NCBI GenBank assembly: GCA_002477475.1
Contig: DLPX01000086.1
Location: forward strand, 5,725-33,446
DNA: 27,722 nt
DNA from: Proteobacteria bacterium UBA7447
GTDB lineage: Bacteria; Pseudomonadota; Gammaproteobacteria; Arenicellales; UBA868
Direction of reading: 5' to 3'
Below the pieces are notes generated by a model. The model did no database searches and had not been told where the DNA came from. It was given only the letters and a program-made list of their open reading frames with translations. Position numbers and translations under genes: made by a program. Below, one piece after another: positions 15,348 through 22,620 of this stretch; position 1 is the first letter of the stretch, and every line of letters begins with the position of its first letter.

Positions 15348-16970
15348 TTAGCCCAGCTTCATGTTGTCGATGCCGACAATCTTGTCGTAGATCCAGTACA
15401 GAATCAGGATGCCTGCCAGAAGAATAGAGCCCATAGCGGCAGCCAGTCCCCAGTTTAATGATTTCTGCATGTGGTAAGCCACCATATTGCCAATCAGTCG
15501 GCCATCCTTGCCCCCCACGAGTTCGGGGGTAATGTAGTAACCGATTGCGACGATAAAGACCAGAATCACGCCAGCTCCGATTCCCGGAAGCGTCTGTGGC
15601 ATATAAACCTTCAGAAAGGCCAACGATGGTGGCGCTCCGAGGTTTTGCGCAGCCCGCATGTAGCTTGGCGGAATCGTTTTCATAACGCTGTATATCGGCA
15701 GAATCATGAAAGGCAGCAGAATCTGGATCATCACGATGATCGTGCCGGTGAAGTTGTACATCATCGGCAGGCGGTGCTCGTCCGGCAGGCCCAGCATGAC
15801 CAGAGTGTCGTTCACCACACCCTGCTGCTGCAGCATGATCATCCAGGCCACGATGCGGACCAGCAGTGAGGTCCAGAACGGCATCAGCACGCAGATCATC
15901 AGTAAATTCGAGTACTTCAGCGGCAGCGTAGCAAGCAGGTGTGAAACGGGATAAGCCAGTATCAGACAGCCTAGCGTCACGATCAGGCTGACGAGAAACG
16001 TTCGCCACCAGAGCATTACATAGACCTGGCGTTCTTCAGGTTGCATTACCACCTCGCGGTTCTCATCCCACTTTCGGTCGACCGCATTAAGGTAATAGCC
16101 GCTGGTCTGGGGTTTCTGCATGGCCAGTAAGGCATGCCAGAAGCCGATGTCACCCCAACGTTTATCAGCCTTGATCATGGCCTCCTTGTAAGGAGGCTCG
16201 TTGACTTTTTTGAGTTTCCGACCCGATTTCTTAATCAGACTTTTGAATCCGGGCTTTTCATAGTTCATCCGCGTGCTCGATTTGCCAAGCAGGAATTTAT
16301 TGGCCGAAGCCAGGTCCTTGTAGAGCGCCTTGAAAAGCCTCTCATCGGGCTCACTCACACCATCCCATTGATTGAGCGCCGTATACAATTTGGAGCATGC
16401 CGCATTGGTGAGCGGCGTGAGTAGCGAGCAGATCTTGAACTGGGCCCGCTTTTGCTGATGCTTGATTTCCCTCTCGGTTCCGGTCGCTTGGGCTGCGGTG
16501 ATCGCAATTTCATAAATTGGCGACCACGTCTTTGCATCTTTCCAATGCGGTGCGATTGCGATCATCGCATCTCGATAGGGACCTTTTTTCGGTATCTGGA
16601 TTTTCCATGCGGGATCATTAGGATTCACCGCGCTCGCGAAGTTATCTTTAATGAGGTATCGGTTCAGACTGGTGAGGTCCAGAAACATTGCCTCGAAGAG
16701 GCGCTCGTCGGGCAGTTGCTGACGGTCCCATTGGTCCAAAATGGCGAAAGTCACCGGCAGTTGGTGATTGATCAGGGCGTCATCGGTACTGCGGGTAAGC
16801 AGATTGCCAATAGGGAAAATAAATAACGTTAACAGAAATACCAGTGGCGGCAACACGAGCATTGCAGCCCGAAGTTTGCTGCGGCGCATTGAGCGCTGCA
16901 GACTCGTCTTCAGAGGTGTCCCGTCAGCCGTCAGCAGGGGCTGACTGGTGCTGGCATTGCTGGCTGCCAT
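15348..16970 (-). CDS. Polyamine-type ABC transporter permease, PotB-like, with enlarged duplicated periplasmic domain
   Basis: First permease of the PotABCD-like system, 540 residues against about 275-285 for E. coli PotB. After a cytoplasmic N-terminus and TM1 (about 35-57) comes an extracytoplasmic insert of about 260 residues (60-318), then the usual five remaining spans from 322 on, with the EAA-type loop near AAQNLGAPPSLAFLKVYMPQ. The insert contains two similar units: residues 77-158 starting ILDQWDRQQLPDERLFEAM, and 197-284 starting ALNQWDGVSEPDERLFKAL. Each is followed by a DAMIAI / EAMIKA segment and a tryptophan-rich W-x-D helix. From memory, a single insert of this type occurs in some alphaproteobacterial polyamine-type permeases; two copies look unusual. 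The ATG at 16970 has no clear ribosome binding site. Confidence 0.88.
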   Translation of the reverse strand: MAASNASTSQPLLTADGTPLKTSLQRSMRRSKLRAAMLVLPPLVFLLTLFIFPIGNLLTRSTDDALINHQLPVTFAILDQWDRQQLPDERLFEAMFLDLTSLNRYLIKDNFASAVNPNDPAWKIQIPKKGPYRDAMIAIAPHWKDAKTWSPIYEIAITAAQATGTEREIKHQQKRAQFKICSLLTPLTNAACSKLYTALNQWDGVSEPDERLFKALYKDLASANKFLLGKSSTRMNYEKPGFKSLIKKSGRKLKKVNEPPYKEAMIKADKRWGDIGFWHALLAMQKPQTSGYYLNAVDRKWDENREVVMQPEERQVYVMLWWRTFLVSLIVTLGCLILAYPVSHLLATLPLKYSNLLMICVLMPFWTSLLVRIVAWMIMLQQQGVVNDTLVMLGLPDEHRLPMMYNFTGTIIVMIQILLPFMILPIYSVMKTIPPSYMRAAQNLGAPPSLAFLKVYMPQTLPGIGAGVILVFIVAIGYYITPELVGGKDGRLIGNMVAYHMQKSLNWGLAAAMGSILLAGILILYWIYDKIVGIDNMKLG

Positions 16971-17012
16971 GTGAACTGTGTATTTCTAGTGGGTCGACTG
17001 TGAATCCTGAAG

Positions 17013-17050
17013 AAAAAACCAGGGTGCCTGCTTAAACGCAGACACCCTGG
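17013..17050 (-). terminator. Intrinsic terminator between Pot-type binding protein and PotB-like gene
   Basis: CCAGGGTG (17019-17026) pairs with CACCCTGG (17043-17050). After one mismatch CTGC pairs with GCAG, closing on a TTAAAC loop. On the minus strand six T residues follow at once (17013-17018). Being inside the operon, it should terminate part of the transcripts after the binding-protein gene. Confidence 0.85.
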
Positions 17051-17090
17051 CTAATCTAGAACCACATTACTTCAGAACTTCAGCAAATGC

Positions 17091-18188
17091 CTATTGGCCG
17101 GACCACGCCGTGAAGCGTTCGGAGATCGAATCCCCGTTATCTGCCCACCAGCCTGGGTCGGCGAACAGGTGCTTCTCGCTCAGCGCAGCAGGTGCGTTAG
17201 GCATGAGAGGCATGATATCTACGCCTGTGTTAAACCAGGGTTCACCCGCCTCGATGATCTCGATACCGGACGCACGCATCGGCGCATAGGTGATCCATTT
17301 GGCCTGTCCTGCCTGTTGCTCTGGAGCGCTTGCATGAATGAGGAACTTAAGCGCTTCGTCAGCGTTCGGGGTGCCTTTAATCATGGCAAGCCATTCTTCC
17401 TCAAGCACCTGGCCATCCCAGTTGATTACGAAGGGTGCACCTTCTGAGAGGATGGCGGCACCGATACGGCCGTTGTATGCCAAAGACATTGACACTTCAC
17501 CACTGCTAACGAGTTCGAGCGGCTTGGCGCCTGATGACCAGAACACCGCGTGGTCCTTGATGGTGTCGAGCTTGGCAAAGGCGCGATCCATGCCTTCAGG
17601 CGTGTCGAGCACCGAATAGACATCTTCTGGCGCCACGCCATCTGCCATCAGAGCCATCTCGACAAGTGCGTTACCCCAGGTATGAATGCCTCTTTTGCCG
17701 GGGAATTTTTCGACATCGAAAAAGTCTGCGATGGTTTTCGGATCACCTGCCGGATTTCCATCAAAGGCGCCCTTCTGATAGAAGGGAACATAAGACCAGA
17801 AGATCTGAGGCACGACACAGTCGTTCGGGACTTCGACCATGATGTCGTCATCCATTGAGGTGCCATCAGCCGCCGGGACAAACACATCTCTTGGCAGTTC
17901 TTCAAAAAGTCCTTCATCACAGCCAACACGGGCTTCGTGAGGCAGGACATCGATGAGGTCCCATGTCACGTTGCCGGATTCCACCTGGGTTCGGACCTCA
18001 CCCAGACCACCGTTGTAGTTGACAAAGTTAGCTTGGCCTTCGGTCCAAGTATCTGCATAAGCCTTTTGCTGGCTCATGGTGTACGCACCACCCCAAGACG
18101 CGATAGTGACATCGGCCTGAGTAGGTGTTACCAAAGCCGCGCCGATCAAAGCCGAGGCCAGGGTGGTTGTTATGAGACGTTTTCTCAT
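17091..18188 (-). CDS. Polyamine-type ABC transporter periplasmic substrate-binding protein (PotD/PotF-like)
   Basis: Family 1 extracellular solute-binding protein, 365 residues, expected in the periplasm. The signal peptide is clear (MRKRLITTTLASALIGAAL, cleavage near TQA-D at about 25). The mature start VTIASWGGAY resembles Pot/opine-type binding proteins, followed by NGGLGEVRTQVESGNVTWDL and conserved aromatic positions such as WSYVPFYQK and SLAYNGRIG. The ATG at 18188 has a strong AAGGAGG about 7 nt upstream, the best ribosome binding site in this operon, consistent with high expression. Polyamines or other cationic organic compounds are candidate substrates; the sequence alone does not settle this. 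It is flanked by a hairpin on each side. Confidence 0.88.
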   Translation of the reverse strand: MRKRLITTTLASALIGAALVTPTQADVTIASWGGAYTMSQQKAYADTWTEGQANFVNYNGGLGEVRTQVESGNVTWDLIDVLPHEARVGCDEGLFEELPRDVFVPAADGTSMDDDIMVEVPNDCVVPQIFWSYVPFYQKGAFDGNPAGDPKTIADFFDVEKFPGKRGIHTWGNALVEMALMADGVAPEDVYSVLDTPEGMDRAFAKLDTIKDHAVFWSSGAKPLELVSSGEVSMSLAYNGRIGAAILSEGAPFVINWDGQVLEEEWLAMIKGTPNADEALKFLIHASAPEQQAGQAKWITYAPMRASGIEIIEAGEPWFNTGVDIMPLMPNAPAALSEKHLFADPGWWADNGDSISERFTAWSGQ

Positions 18189-18218
18189 GAATATCCTCCT
18201 TAACTGAGGTTGGTTTAT

Positions 18219-18280
18219 CGTCTATTGGTTAGACGCTAGGAAATATCTCACCTGCGCTTCCTAGTGCGCATGTGAGATAT
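18219..18280 (-). promoter_or_regulatory. Two stem-loops between potA-like and binding-protein genes
   Basis: ATATCTCAC (18243-18251) pairs with GTGAGATAT (18272-18280), and TGCGC (18253-18257) with GCGCA (18266-18270), giving a hairpin that includes the last codons of the ATPase gene. A second small hairpin, CGTCTA (18219-18224) with TAGACG (18230-18235), lies between it and the ribosome binding site of the next gene. Neither has a T-tract, so RNA processing or protection is more likely than termination. Confidence 0.5.
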
Positions 18281-19361
18281 CAAGTGCCCGGCAGTCCTCC
18301 ATGGACCAGCCGAACTTGACCGTATCTCCCTCATTGAGCAGCGCATGATGCGATGCGTTGGGAATCTTAACAATAAAATCATCGTGCCCACAGACGGAAG
18401 CTCGGGTACGGATGTGATCACCAAGATAGATGAGTTCTTCGACCTTGGCGTCAAAGACATTGGGGAATTTCCCGGGTTCGGGGTTTACCTCGACACGCTC
18501 CGGCCGTAGCGACAACGTGGCGCGTTTTCCAACGCCATCCACGTTGACTTTAAGTGCCCTAATGACTTCGCCGTTGTCTATCTTGACCTGACACTCTTCA
18601 CCATCGATTGATTCGACCGAGCCGAGCAATCGGTTGTTTTCCCCAATAAACTGCGCCACGAAGGCATTTTCCGGACGCTCATAGAGGTCGCTGGGCGGCG
18701 CGAGCTGTTGGATGACGCCGTCGTCGAAAACAGCGATGCGGTTCGACATGGTCAGCGCTTCAGATTGGTCATGCGTAACGTACACCACTGTCACGCCAAG
18801 ACTTTCGTGAATGTGTTTGATCTCGTACTGCATTTGTTCCCGCAGTTGTTTATCCAGCGCGCCGAGGGGTTCATCCATCAGCACGAGGTCCGGATCAAAG
18901 ACCAGAGCACGGGCCACGGCCACACGTTGCTGTTGACCGCCGGAAAGTTGGGCGGGCCGTCGATCACCAAAGGCACCCAACTGAACCATGTCGAGCGCCC
19001 GCTTGGTGCGGGTTGCGATTTCGGACTTGCTGAGCTTGCGAACCTCCAGCGGAAACGCAAGATTTTCGTTAACTGTCATATGCGGGAAAAGGGCATAGTT
19101 CTGAAATACCATGCCGATGCCTCGTTTGTGAGGCGGCACCGAATTGATAGGACGATCACCAAGATAAATCTCACCATGGGTAGCGGGCTCAAATCCCGCC
19201 AGCATCATGAGACAAGTAGTCTTGCCAGACCCGGAGGGTCCCAGCATGGTGACAAACTCGCCGCGTTCGATATCCAGGTTGAGATTCTTGACGACTAATG
19301 TTTCGCCGTCATAACTTTTCTGGACTTCTTTGAAGCGGACAAAGGTATCCTCGTTGCTCAT
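18261..19361 (-). CDS. Polyamine-type ABC transporter ATPase, PotA-like
   Basis: ATPase subunit that powers the PotBC-like permease, 366 residues (E. coli PotA is 378). Walker A GPSGSGKTT near 42-50, Q-loop VFQNYALFPHMTVNENLAF, signature LSGGQQQRVAVARAL, Walker B LVLMDEPLGALD, and switch His in YVTHDQSEAL are all intact. A C-terminal TOBE-type regulatory region (about 280-358, LSLRPERVEV onward) is typical of the MalK/PotA/CUT1 group. The ATG at 19361 has GGAGGAG about 11 nt upstream, slightly distant. It is the first gene of the leftward operon potA-, potD-, potB-, potC-like, then hisP. Its promoter should lie in the repeat-bearing gap to the right. Confidence 0.92.
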   Translation of the reverse strand: MSNEDTFVRFKEVQKSYDGETLVVKNLNLDIERGEFVTMLGPSGSGKTTCLMMLAGFEPATHGEIYLGDRPINSVPPHKRGIGMVFQNYALFPHMTVNENLAFPLEVRKLSKSEIATRTKRALDMVQLGAFGDRRPAQLSGGQQQRVAVARALVFDPDLVLMDEPLGALDKQLREQMQYEIKHIHESLGVTVVYVTHDQSEALTMSNRIAVFDDGVIQQLAPPSDLYERPENAFVAQFIGENNRLLGSVESIDGEECQVKIDNGEVIRALKVNVDGVGKRATLSLRPERVEVNPEPGKFPNVFDAKVEELIYLGDHIRTRASVCGHDDFIVKIPNASHHALLNEGDTVKFGWSMEDCRALDISHAH

Positions 19362-19593
19362 CTCGAGACTTGCTCCTCCAGTGGAACTTTGAAGATCGGG
19401 TATGCAGTTTGTTACTGCCGTAGCCTGCGCTCTAGCTTAATTCAAATGAGACCACATTTTATGAGATAGATATGCGGATTGCGTAAAAAATCGGTAGACT
19501 TTTAATGACAAATTCGAGCTACATGACTCCTTTTGATGGCCTATTGTTATGGCCCAGCCTATAGCCGCTGGACTTGAGTTCTGCGTACATTAC

Positions 19594-19651
19594 TTGATTT
19601 TTAAACCGGATCTTAAGCATTCTTGATCTTCAAAACGGATCTTAAGGCATC
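19594..19651. repeat. Tandem pair of 29-bp direct repeats
   Basis: Unit 1 (19594-19622) and unit 2 (19623-19651) abut exactly and agree at 23 of 29 positions. Both share TTGAT at the start and CGGATCTTAAG in the middle, with the palindrome CTTAAG. A two-site operator for a regulator of the Pot operon or ghrA is possible but unproven. Confidence 0.7.
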
Positions 19652-19709
19652 TGCCCGGCAAGGGTCGCAAATTTTGGATTGTTTTGCAATGCCCGGACTA
19701 ACAAGTGCT

Positions 19710-19788
19710 AACCGGGCTTGGATAGGGTTGTTTTTATGCTGCGGTTGACGAGAATGCGTTTGCAGGAAGAATAGCCCCAAGCCCGGTT
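19710..19788. repeat. 12-bp perfect inverted repeat with a third competing arm
   Basis: AACCGGGCTTGG (19710-19721) is the exact reverse complement of CCAAGCCCGGTT (19777-19788), 55 bp apart. A third arm, GCCCGG (19691-19696), can pair instead with CCGGGC at 19712-19717 over a 15-nt loop, followed some 10 nt later by a run of five T. The two pairings exclude each other. It lies just upstream of ghrA. Confidence 0.65.
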
Positions 19789-19849
19789 GGTAAGGTCCAG
19801 CCACATACTAAAGAGAAAAGATCAGGTGTTGAAAGACGGCAAAGCAGTA

Positions 19850-20770
19850 ATGCTCTTGAAGACCGATGCGCGGGATAAGCAATGGATTGATGCCTTCTCT
19901 TCGGCCATGCCGGAACTTGAGGTCCGTCTTTGGCCGGATACAGGGAATCCCGGCGAAATCAACTGCGCTTTGCTTTGGGGGCCGCCGCCAGAATTGTTCG
20001 ACGCACTGGATAACCTTGAAGTGATCTTTTCAATCGGTGCGGGAGTCGATTCACTCTTGACCTGTCCGACCCTGCCGGTCCATCTGCCGATCGTGAGAAT
20101 GGTGGAGCCGGAATTGACGGCCGGCATGGTCGAGTTCTGCCTCTTCCATGTCCTTCGTTTCCATCGGCTTATGCCCCAATTTGAAACCAATCGTATTGCG
20201 CGGCATTGGGAGGAGTTGACTCAGGCTCCGGCCAGTGAGATCACGGTGGGGGTGATGGGTCTGGGCGTGCTCGGCATGGCATTGGCGCGTCAATTAAGCT
20301 CGCTTCACTATCAAGTGGTTGGCTACCGCCGAAGCCCAGGTGACATTCCGGGCGTGGAAGTGTTTCACGGTGAGGAACAGCTTGAGGCCTTTATGCGCCG
20401 CAGTGAGATGCTGGTTGCCCTGATGCCTTCCACCCCGGAGACGAGAGGGCTCGTTAACCGTAAGACCCTCAGCTGGTTGCCGTCCGGGTCATACTTTATT
20501 AATGCGGGTCGTGGGGACCTCGTCAACGAGCAGGATCTTGTCGACGCTCTGGATGGAGGAAGCCTCGCCGGGGCAGCCCTGGACGTTTTTGAAACTGAGC
20601 CCCTGCCGCATGACAGTACGCTATGGACACACGATAAAGTGTATCTGACTCCGCACATTGCAAGTATCACGCATCCCCCCACCGCCTGTCGCTACATAGC
20701 GGATGCGATCAATGACTTTCGACAGGATAAGCCTTGGCCTAATCTTGTTGAATCCGGGCGGGGCTACTGA
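19850..20770 (+). CDS. ghrA: Glyoxylate/hydroxypyruvate reductase, GhrA type
   Basis: NAD(P)H-dependent D-2-hydroxyacid dehydrogenase family member that reduces glyoxylate to glycolate and hydroxypyruvate to D-glycerate in the cytoplasm. The 306-residue product (E. coli GhrA 312) has SIGAGVDSLL near 63-72, the nucleotide-binding GVMGLGVLGMALA, catalytic Arg in INAGRGDLVNEQDLVDAL, Glu in FETEPLP, and His in LTPHIASIT. The C-terminal ESGRGY resembles the DRARGY end of E. coli GhrA. The frame is open from a TTG at 19787. I chose the ATG at 19850 because its MLLKTDARDKQWIDAF start aligns with the family; the ribosome binding site is weak. It is a single gene, divergent from the Pot operon and convergent with the L,D-transpeptidase gene. 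Confidence 0.88.
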   Translation: MLLKTDARDKQWIDAFSSAMPELEVRLWPDTGNPGEINCALLWGPPPELFDALDNLEVIFSIGAGVDSLLTCPTLPVHLPIVRMVEPELTAGMVEFCLFHVLRFHRLMPQFETNRIARHWEELTQAPASEITVGVMGLGVLGMALARQLSSLHYQVVGYRRSPGDIPGVEVFHGEEQLEAFMRRSEMLVALMPSTPETRGLVNRKTLSWLPSGSYFINAGRGDLVNEQDLVDALDGGSLAGAALDVFETEPLPHDSTLWTHDKVYLTPHIASITHPPTACRYIADAINDFRQDKPWPNLVESGRGY

Positions 20771-20823
20771 CGGCCACGGAGAAATTGAGGAAGTTCTAAT
20801 TAGCGGTTGAAAGGTTTTGTGAT

Positions 20824-21969
20824 CTAGTCTGATTGGGCAAGATCAGAGGTTGACCGTTCGGGCGCCGGCACTGGTTCTGATGTCTGAAGGAGAATCTCCC
20901 ACCCACCGTCTCCGGTGTGATGCCAATATTGCTCCACGGTGAGTGCAGCCCCTGACTGCGAGGTATTGAGCCAGCGTGCAAACACCCGCTCCTGTTTCCC
21001 GGGTTGCAGGACAAGGTCGGTAATCCGGGCGCCTTCGTCGAGACCGTAGCGCGAAGCCAGTGCGTCCTGGTGATCGGAGGATTCAGTTATCCGAGCTGCC
21101 GAGGCAGTGATGGAGGCAAGAACCCTGTCTTTTGCCTGATGCAGGTCTTGAGTCTTGATCCATCGCGGAGCATCGTCAATCACAATCGGGATATCCTGAT
21201 GCGACCCCAACTGGAACAGGAGTTGTTCAAAATCCGGGTTACTCAGTGACAGACACCCTTCGCTGGCCCGGGGCCCGCGGTTAATCCACCCGGGCTCTGT
21301 GCCATGCAGCCAGATGCCGTAACCGGTCCTGTTAAGAAACCGGTCAAGTGAATTGGGATAATTCGTGGTCAGTGCGCCGGCCCCATATCGCGCGTGGAGT
21401 TGCCCCCCAGGAATGTAGCCATCGATCTGATATATCCCCACAGGGGTCTTGAGATCACCCTCGCGTTCCTTGCCGGCTCCGGCGCGGCCCATGGTGATGT
21501 AGTAGTCAGAGAGGCGAACCAATGCGCCGTGTTGTTGTGCGAAGAGATGCAGCCTTGAAGCGGGCAGATCCGCATAAAGGACAAAAGGTATCTTGTCGGA
21601 AATCTGCAGGAGTTTTGCCGGGACTAATTCCCTTTTTGCTTCGGAGGACTGTACATAGCTCCAGCGCAATCGTAGCTGATTTTGAAGTTCTGCAATCGCT
21701 GGATCGGCTGATCTTGCCTGCGCCTGTCCGGAGAGTGAAAAAAGGAGGTCAGCCTTTAGTAGATGACCGATGCGACTCAAGGGAAAGTTAGTCGTCAGGC
21801 TGTTGAGGTCGCTCAGGGCGTCCGACCAGTTTCCGCTCGCAATTGTATCGACGGAGGCTATCAGGCGGGCCTCGTAGTTGCTTTCCCCGCCTGCTCGCCC
21901 GATTGAGGGCAGTGCCAGGCCGATCAGGAGAGCCAGGAGCAGCGGACGTTTCAAGAAGAGATCTTTCAT
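20824..21969 (-). CDS. L,D-transpeptidase (YkuD domain) with C-terminal extension
   Basis: Cell-wall enzyme of the YkuD family. Members form 3-3 peptidoglycan cross-links, attach Braun-type lipoprotein, or, in the YafK/DpaA group, detach it. The 381-residue product has a signal peptide (positive start, hydrophobic core 9-22, cleavage near GRAGG). A helical, TPR-like N-terminal part follows (30-120), then the YkuD domain at about 128-263. Catalytic residues are His222 in WLHGTEP and Cys239 in RASEGCLSLSN, with GDLKTPVGIYQI upstream. About 110 residues follow the catalytic domain and match nothing I recognise; they may form a small alpha-beta domain. The ATG at 21969 has AGGA at about 14 nt. 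It is the last gene of the terC-SH3-TPR-transpeptidase series. Confidence 0.9.
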   Translation of the reverse strand: MKDLFLKRPLLLALLIGLALPSIGRAGGESNYEARLIASVDTIASGNWSDALSDLNSLTTNFPLSRIGHLLKADLLFSLSGQAQARSADPAIAELQNQLRLRWSYVQSSEAKRELVPAKLLQISDKIPFVLYADLPASRLHLFAQQHGALVRLSDYYITMGRAGAGKEREGDLKTPVGIYQIDGYIPGGQLHARYGAGALTTNYPNSLDRFLNRTGYGIWLHGTEPGWINRGPRASEGCLSLSNPDFEQLLFQLGSHQDIPIVIDDAPRWIKTQDLHQAKDRVLASITASAARITESSDHQDALASRYGLDEGARITDLVLQPGKQERVFARWLNTSQSGAALTVEQYWHHTGDGGWEILLQTSEPVPAPERSTSDLAQSD

Positions 21970-22063
21970 CGATGAGGATACGTTCCTGGCCAGATAGAAC
22001 CTTGAGAATTCTAACGTTTTGCGCCGGCCTTCCCAAATTGGAATCCGGCATGACGGAATCTCT

Positions 22064-22579
22064 TTAGTCCAAGAGCGTTGGTATCTCGATTAGTGTTCCA
22101 AGAGGCAAGGCTTTGTGCAACTGGGCGTCGTGTGGGTCAAGCGCTGCGCTGAGTGAGCGGGCCGCCTGTTCCGCATAGATGCGGGTCAGGTTATCAAAAA
22201 GGGCCCGGTATGCAGGATCAGTATAAAGACCTGCACGCAGCAGCGAGGCTGCTTGATCCAGTTTGCCTTGCGCACTGTAAAGACGCGCAAGGTTGTTATA
22301 CGGTTCAGGCTGTGCGGGATAGCGCGTGATGAGCTCTCGATAGGTACGCTCTGCTTTTTCAAGTTCGCCTATTGTGACGAGAATCCGCGCGCGCAGGAAG
22401 CGCAGTGCCGCAGAGTCCGATGTTGACGACGCAATCTCCTGGTCGAGCAGCTCAAGAGCGGATGTCGTTTCACCGTTTTCGATCATTGCCCTGACTGCAT
22501 CGAGATCGAGGTCATCCGCGATAGTGGGTGTGCCGAGGCTCAGCCCAATAACCAGAATCGCGAAGATCCTGGGCAGCAA
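22064..22579 (-). CDS. Small periplasmic TPR protein
   Basis: Protein of about 171 residues with a predicted signal peptide (MLPRIFAILVIGLSLGTPTIA, cleaved before DD) and three TPR-like helical pairs. The clearest are EKAERTYRELITRYPAQPEP followed by YNNLARLYSAQGKLDQAASL, and an incomplete pair DPAYRALFDNLTRIYAEQA. The end IEIPTLLD is short and charged. The function is unknown. TPR proteins usually serve as protein-binding scaffolds, and here the neighbours suggest the cell wall. The start is uncertain: the frame runs back to an ATG at 22714, inside the upstream gene, giving a non-secretory N-terminus. A TTG at 22579 gives a clean signal peptide but has no evident ribosome binding site. It is probably coupled to the upstream gene. 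Confidence 0.7.
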   Translation of the reverse strand: MLPRIFAILVIGLSLGTPTIADDLDLDAVRAMIENGETTSALELLDQEIASSTSDSAALRFLRARILVTIGELEKAERTYRELITRYPAQPEPYNNLARLYSAQGKLDQAASLLRAGLYTDPAYRALFDNLTRIYAEQAARSLSAALDPHDAQLHKALPLGTLIEIPTLLD

Positions 22580-22620
22580 ATGGAATCTGCAGGTGGAGAA
22601 AGAGGTTATTGCCGTAACTC

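Larger units (their letters stand above)
19362..19849. other. Divergent non-coding region between potA-like gene and ghrA
   Basis: This 488-bp region is the longest gap in the window and is more AT-rich than its surroundings. It must hold the promoter of the leftward Pot operon and that of ghrA. On plus, TTGACG (19745-19750) with a 17-bp spacer precedes AGAATA, a weak candidate for ghrA. On minus, TTTACG with a 17-bp spacer precedes TCATAA around 19455-19490, again weak. Two repeat structures are listed separately. No convincing small gene or RNA gene was recognised. Confidence 0.7.

Noticed and set aside
15235..16008. 257-codon minus-strand frame
   Set aside because: It is an alternative frame of the two permease genes, spanning their junction, and shows no membrane or domain pattern of its own.
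19710..19788. 79-bp segment with 12-bp terminal inverted repeats as a miniature transposable element
   Set aside because: No target-site duplication is seen at its flanks, no second copy is in the window, and a third matching arm lies outside it, which favours a regulatory or RNA structure.
19613..19804. 63-codon minus-strand open frame across the ghrA upstream region
   Set aside because: It runs through the 29-bp repeat and both arms of the inverted repeat, has no ribosome binding site and a composition without domain features.
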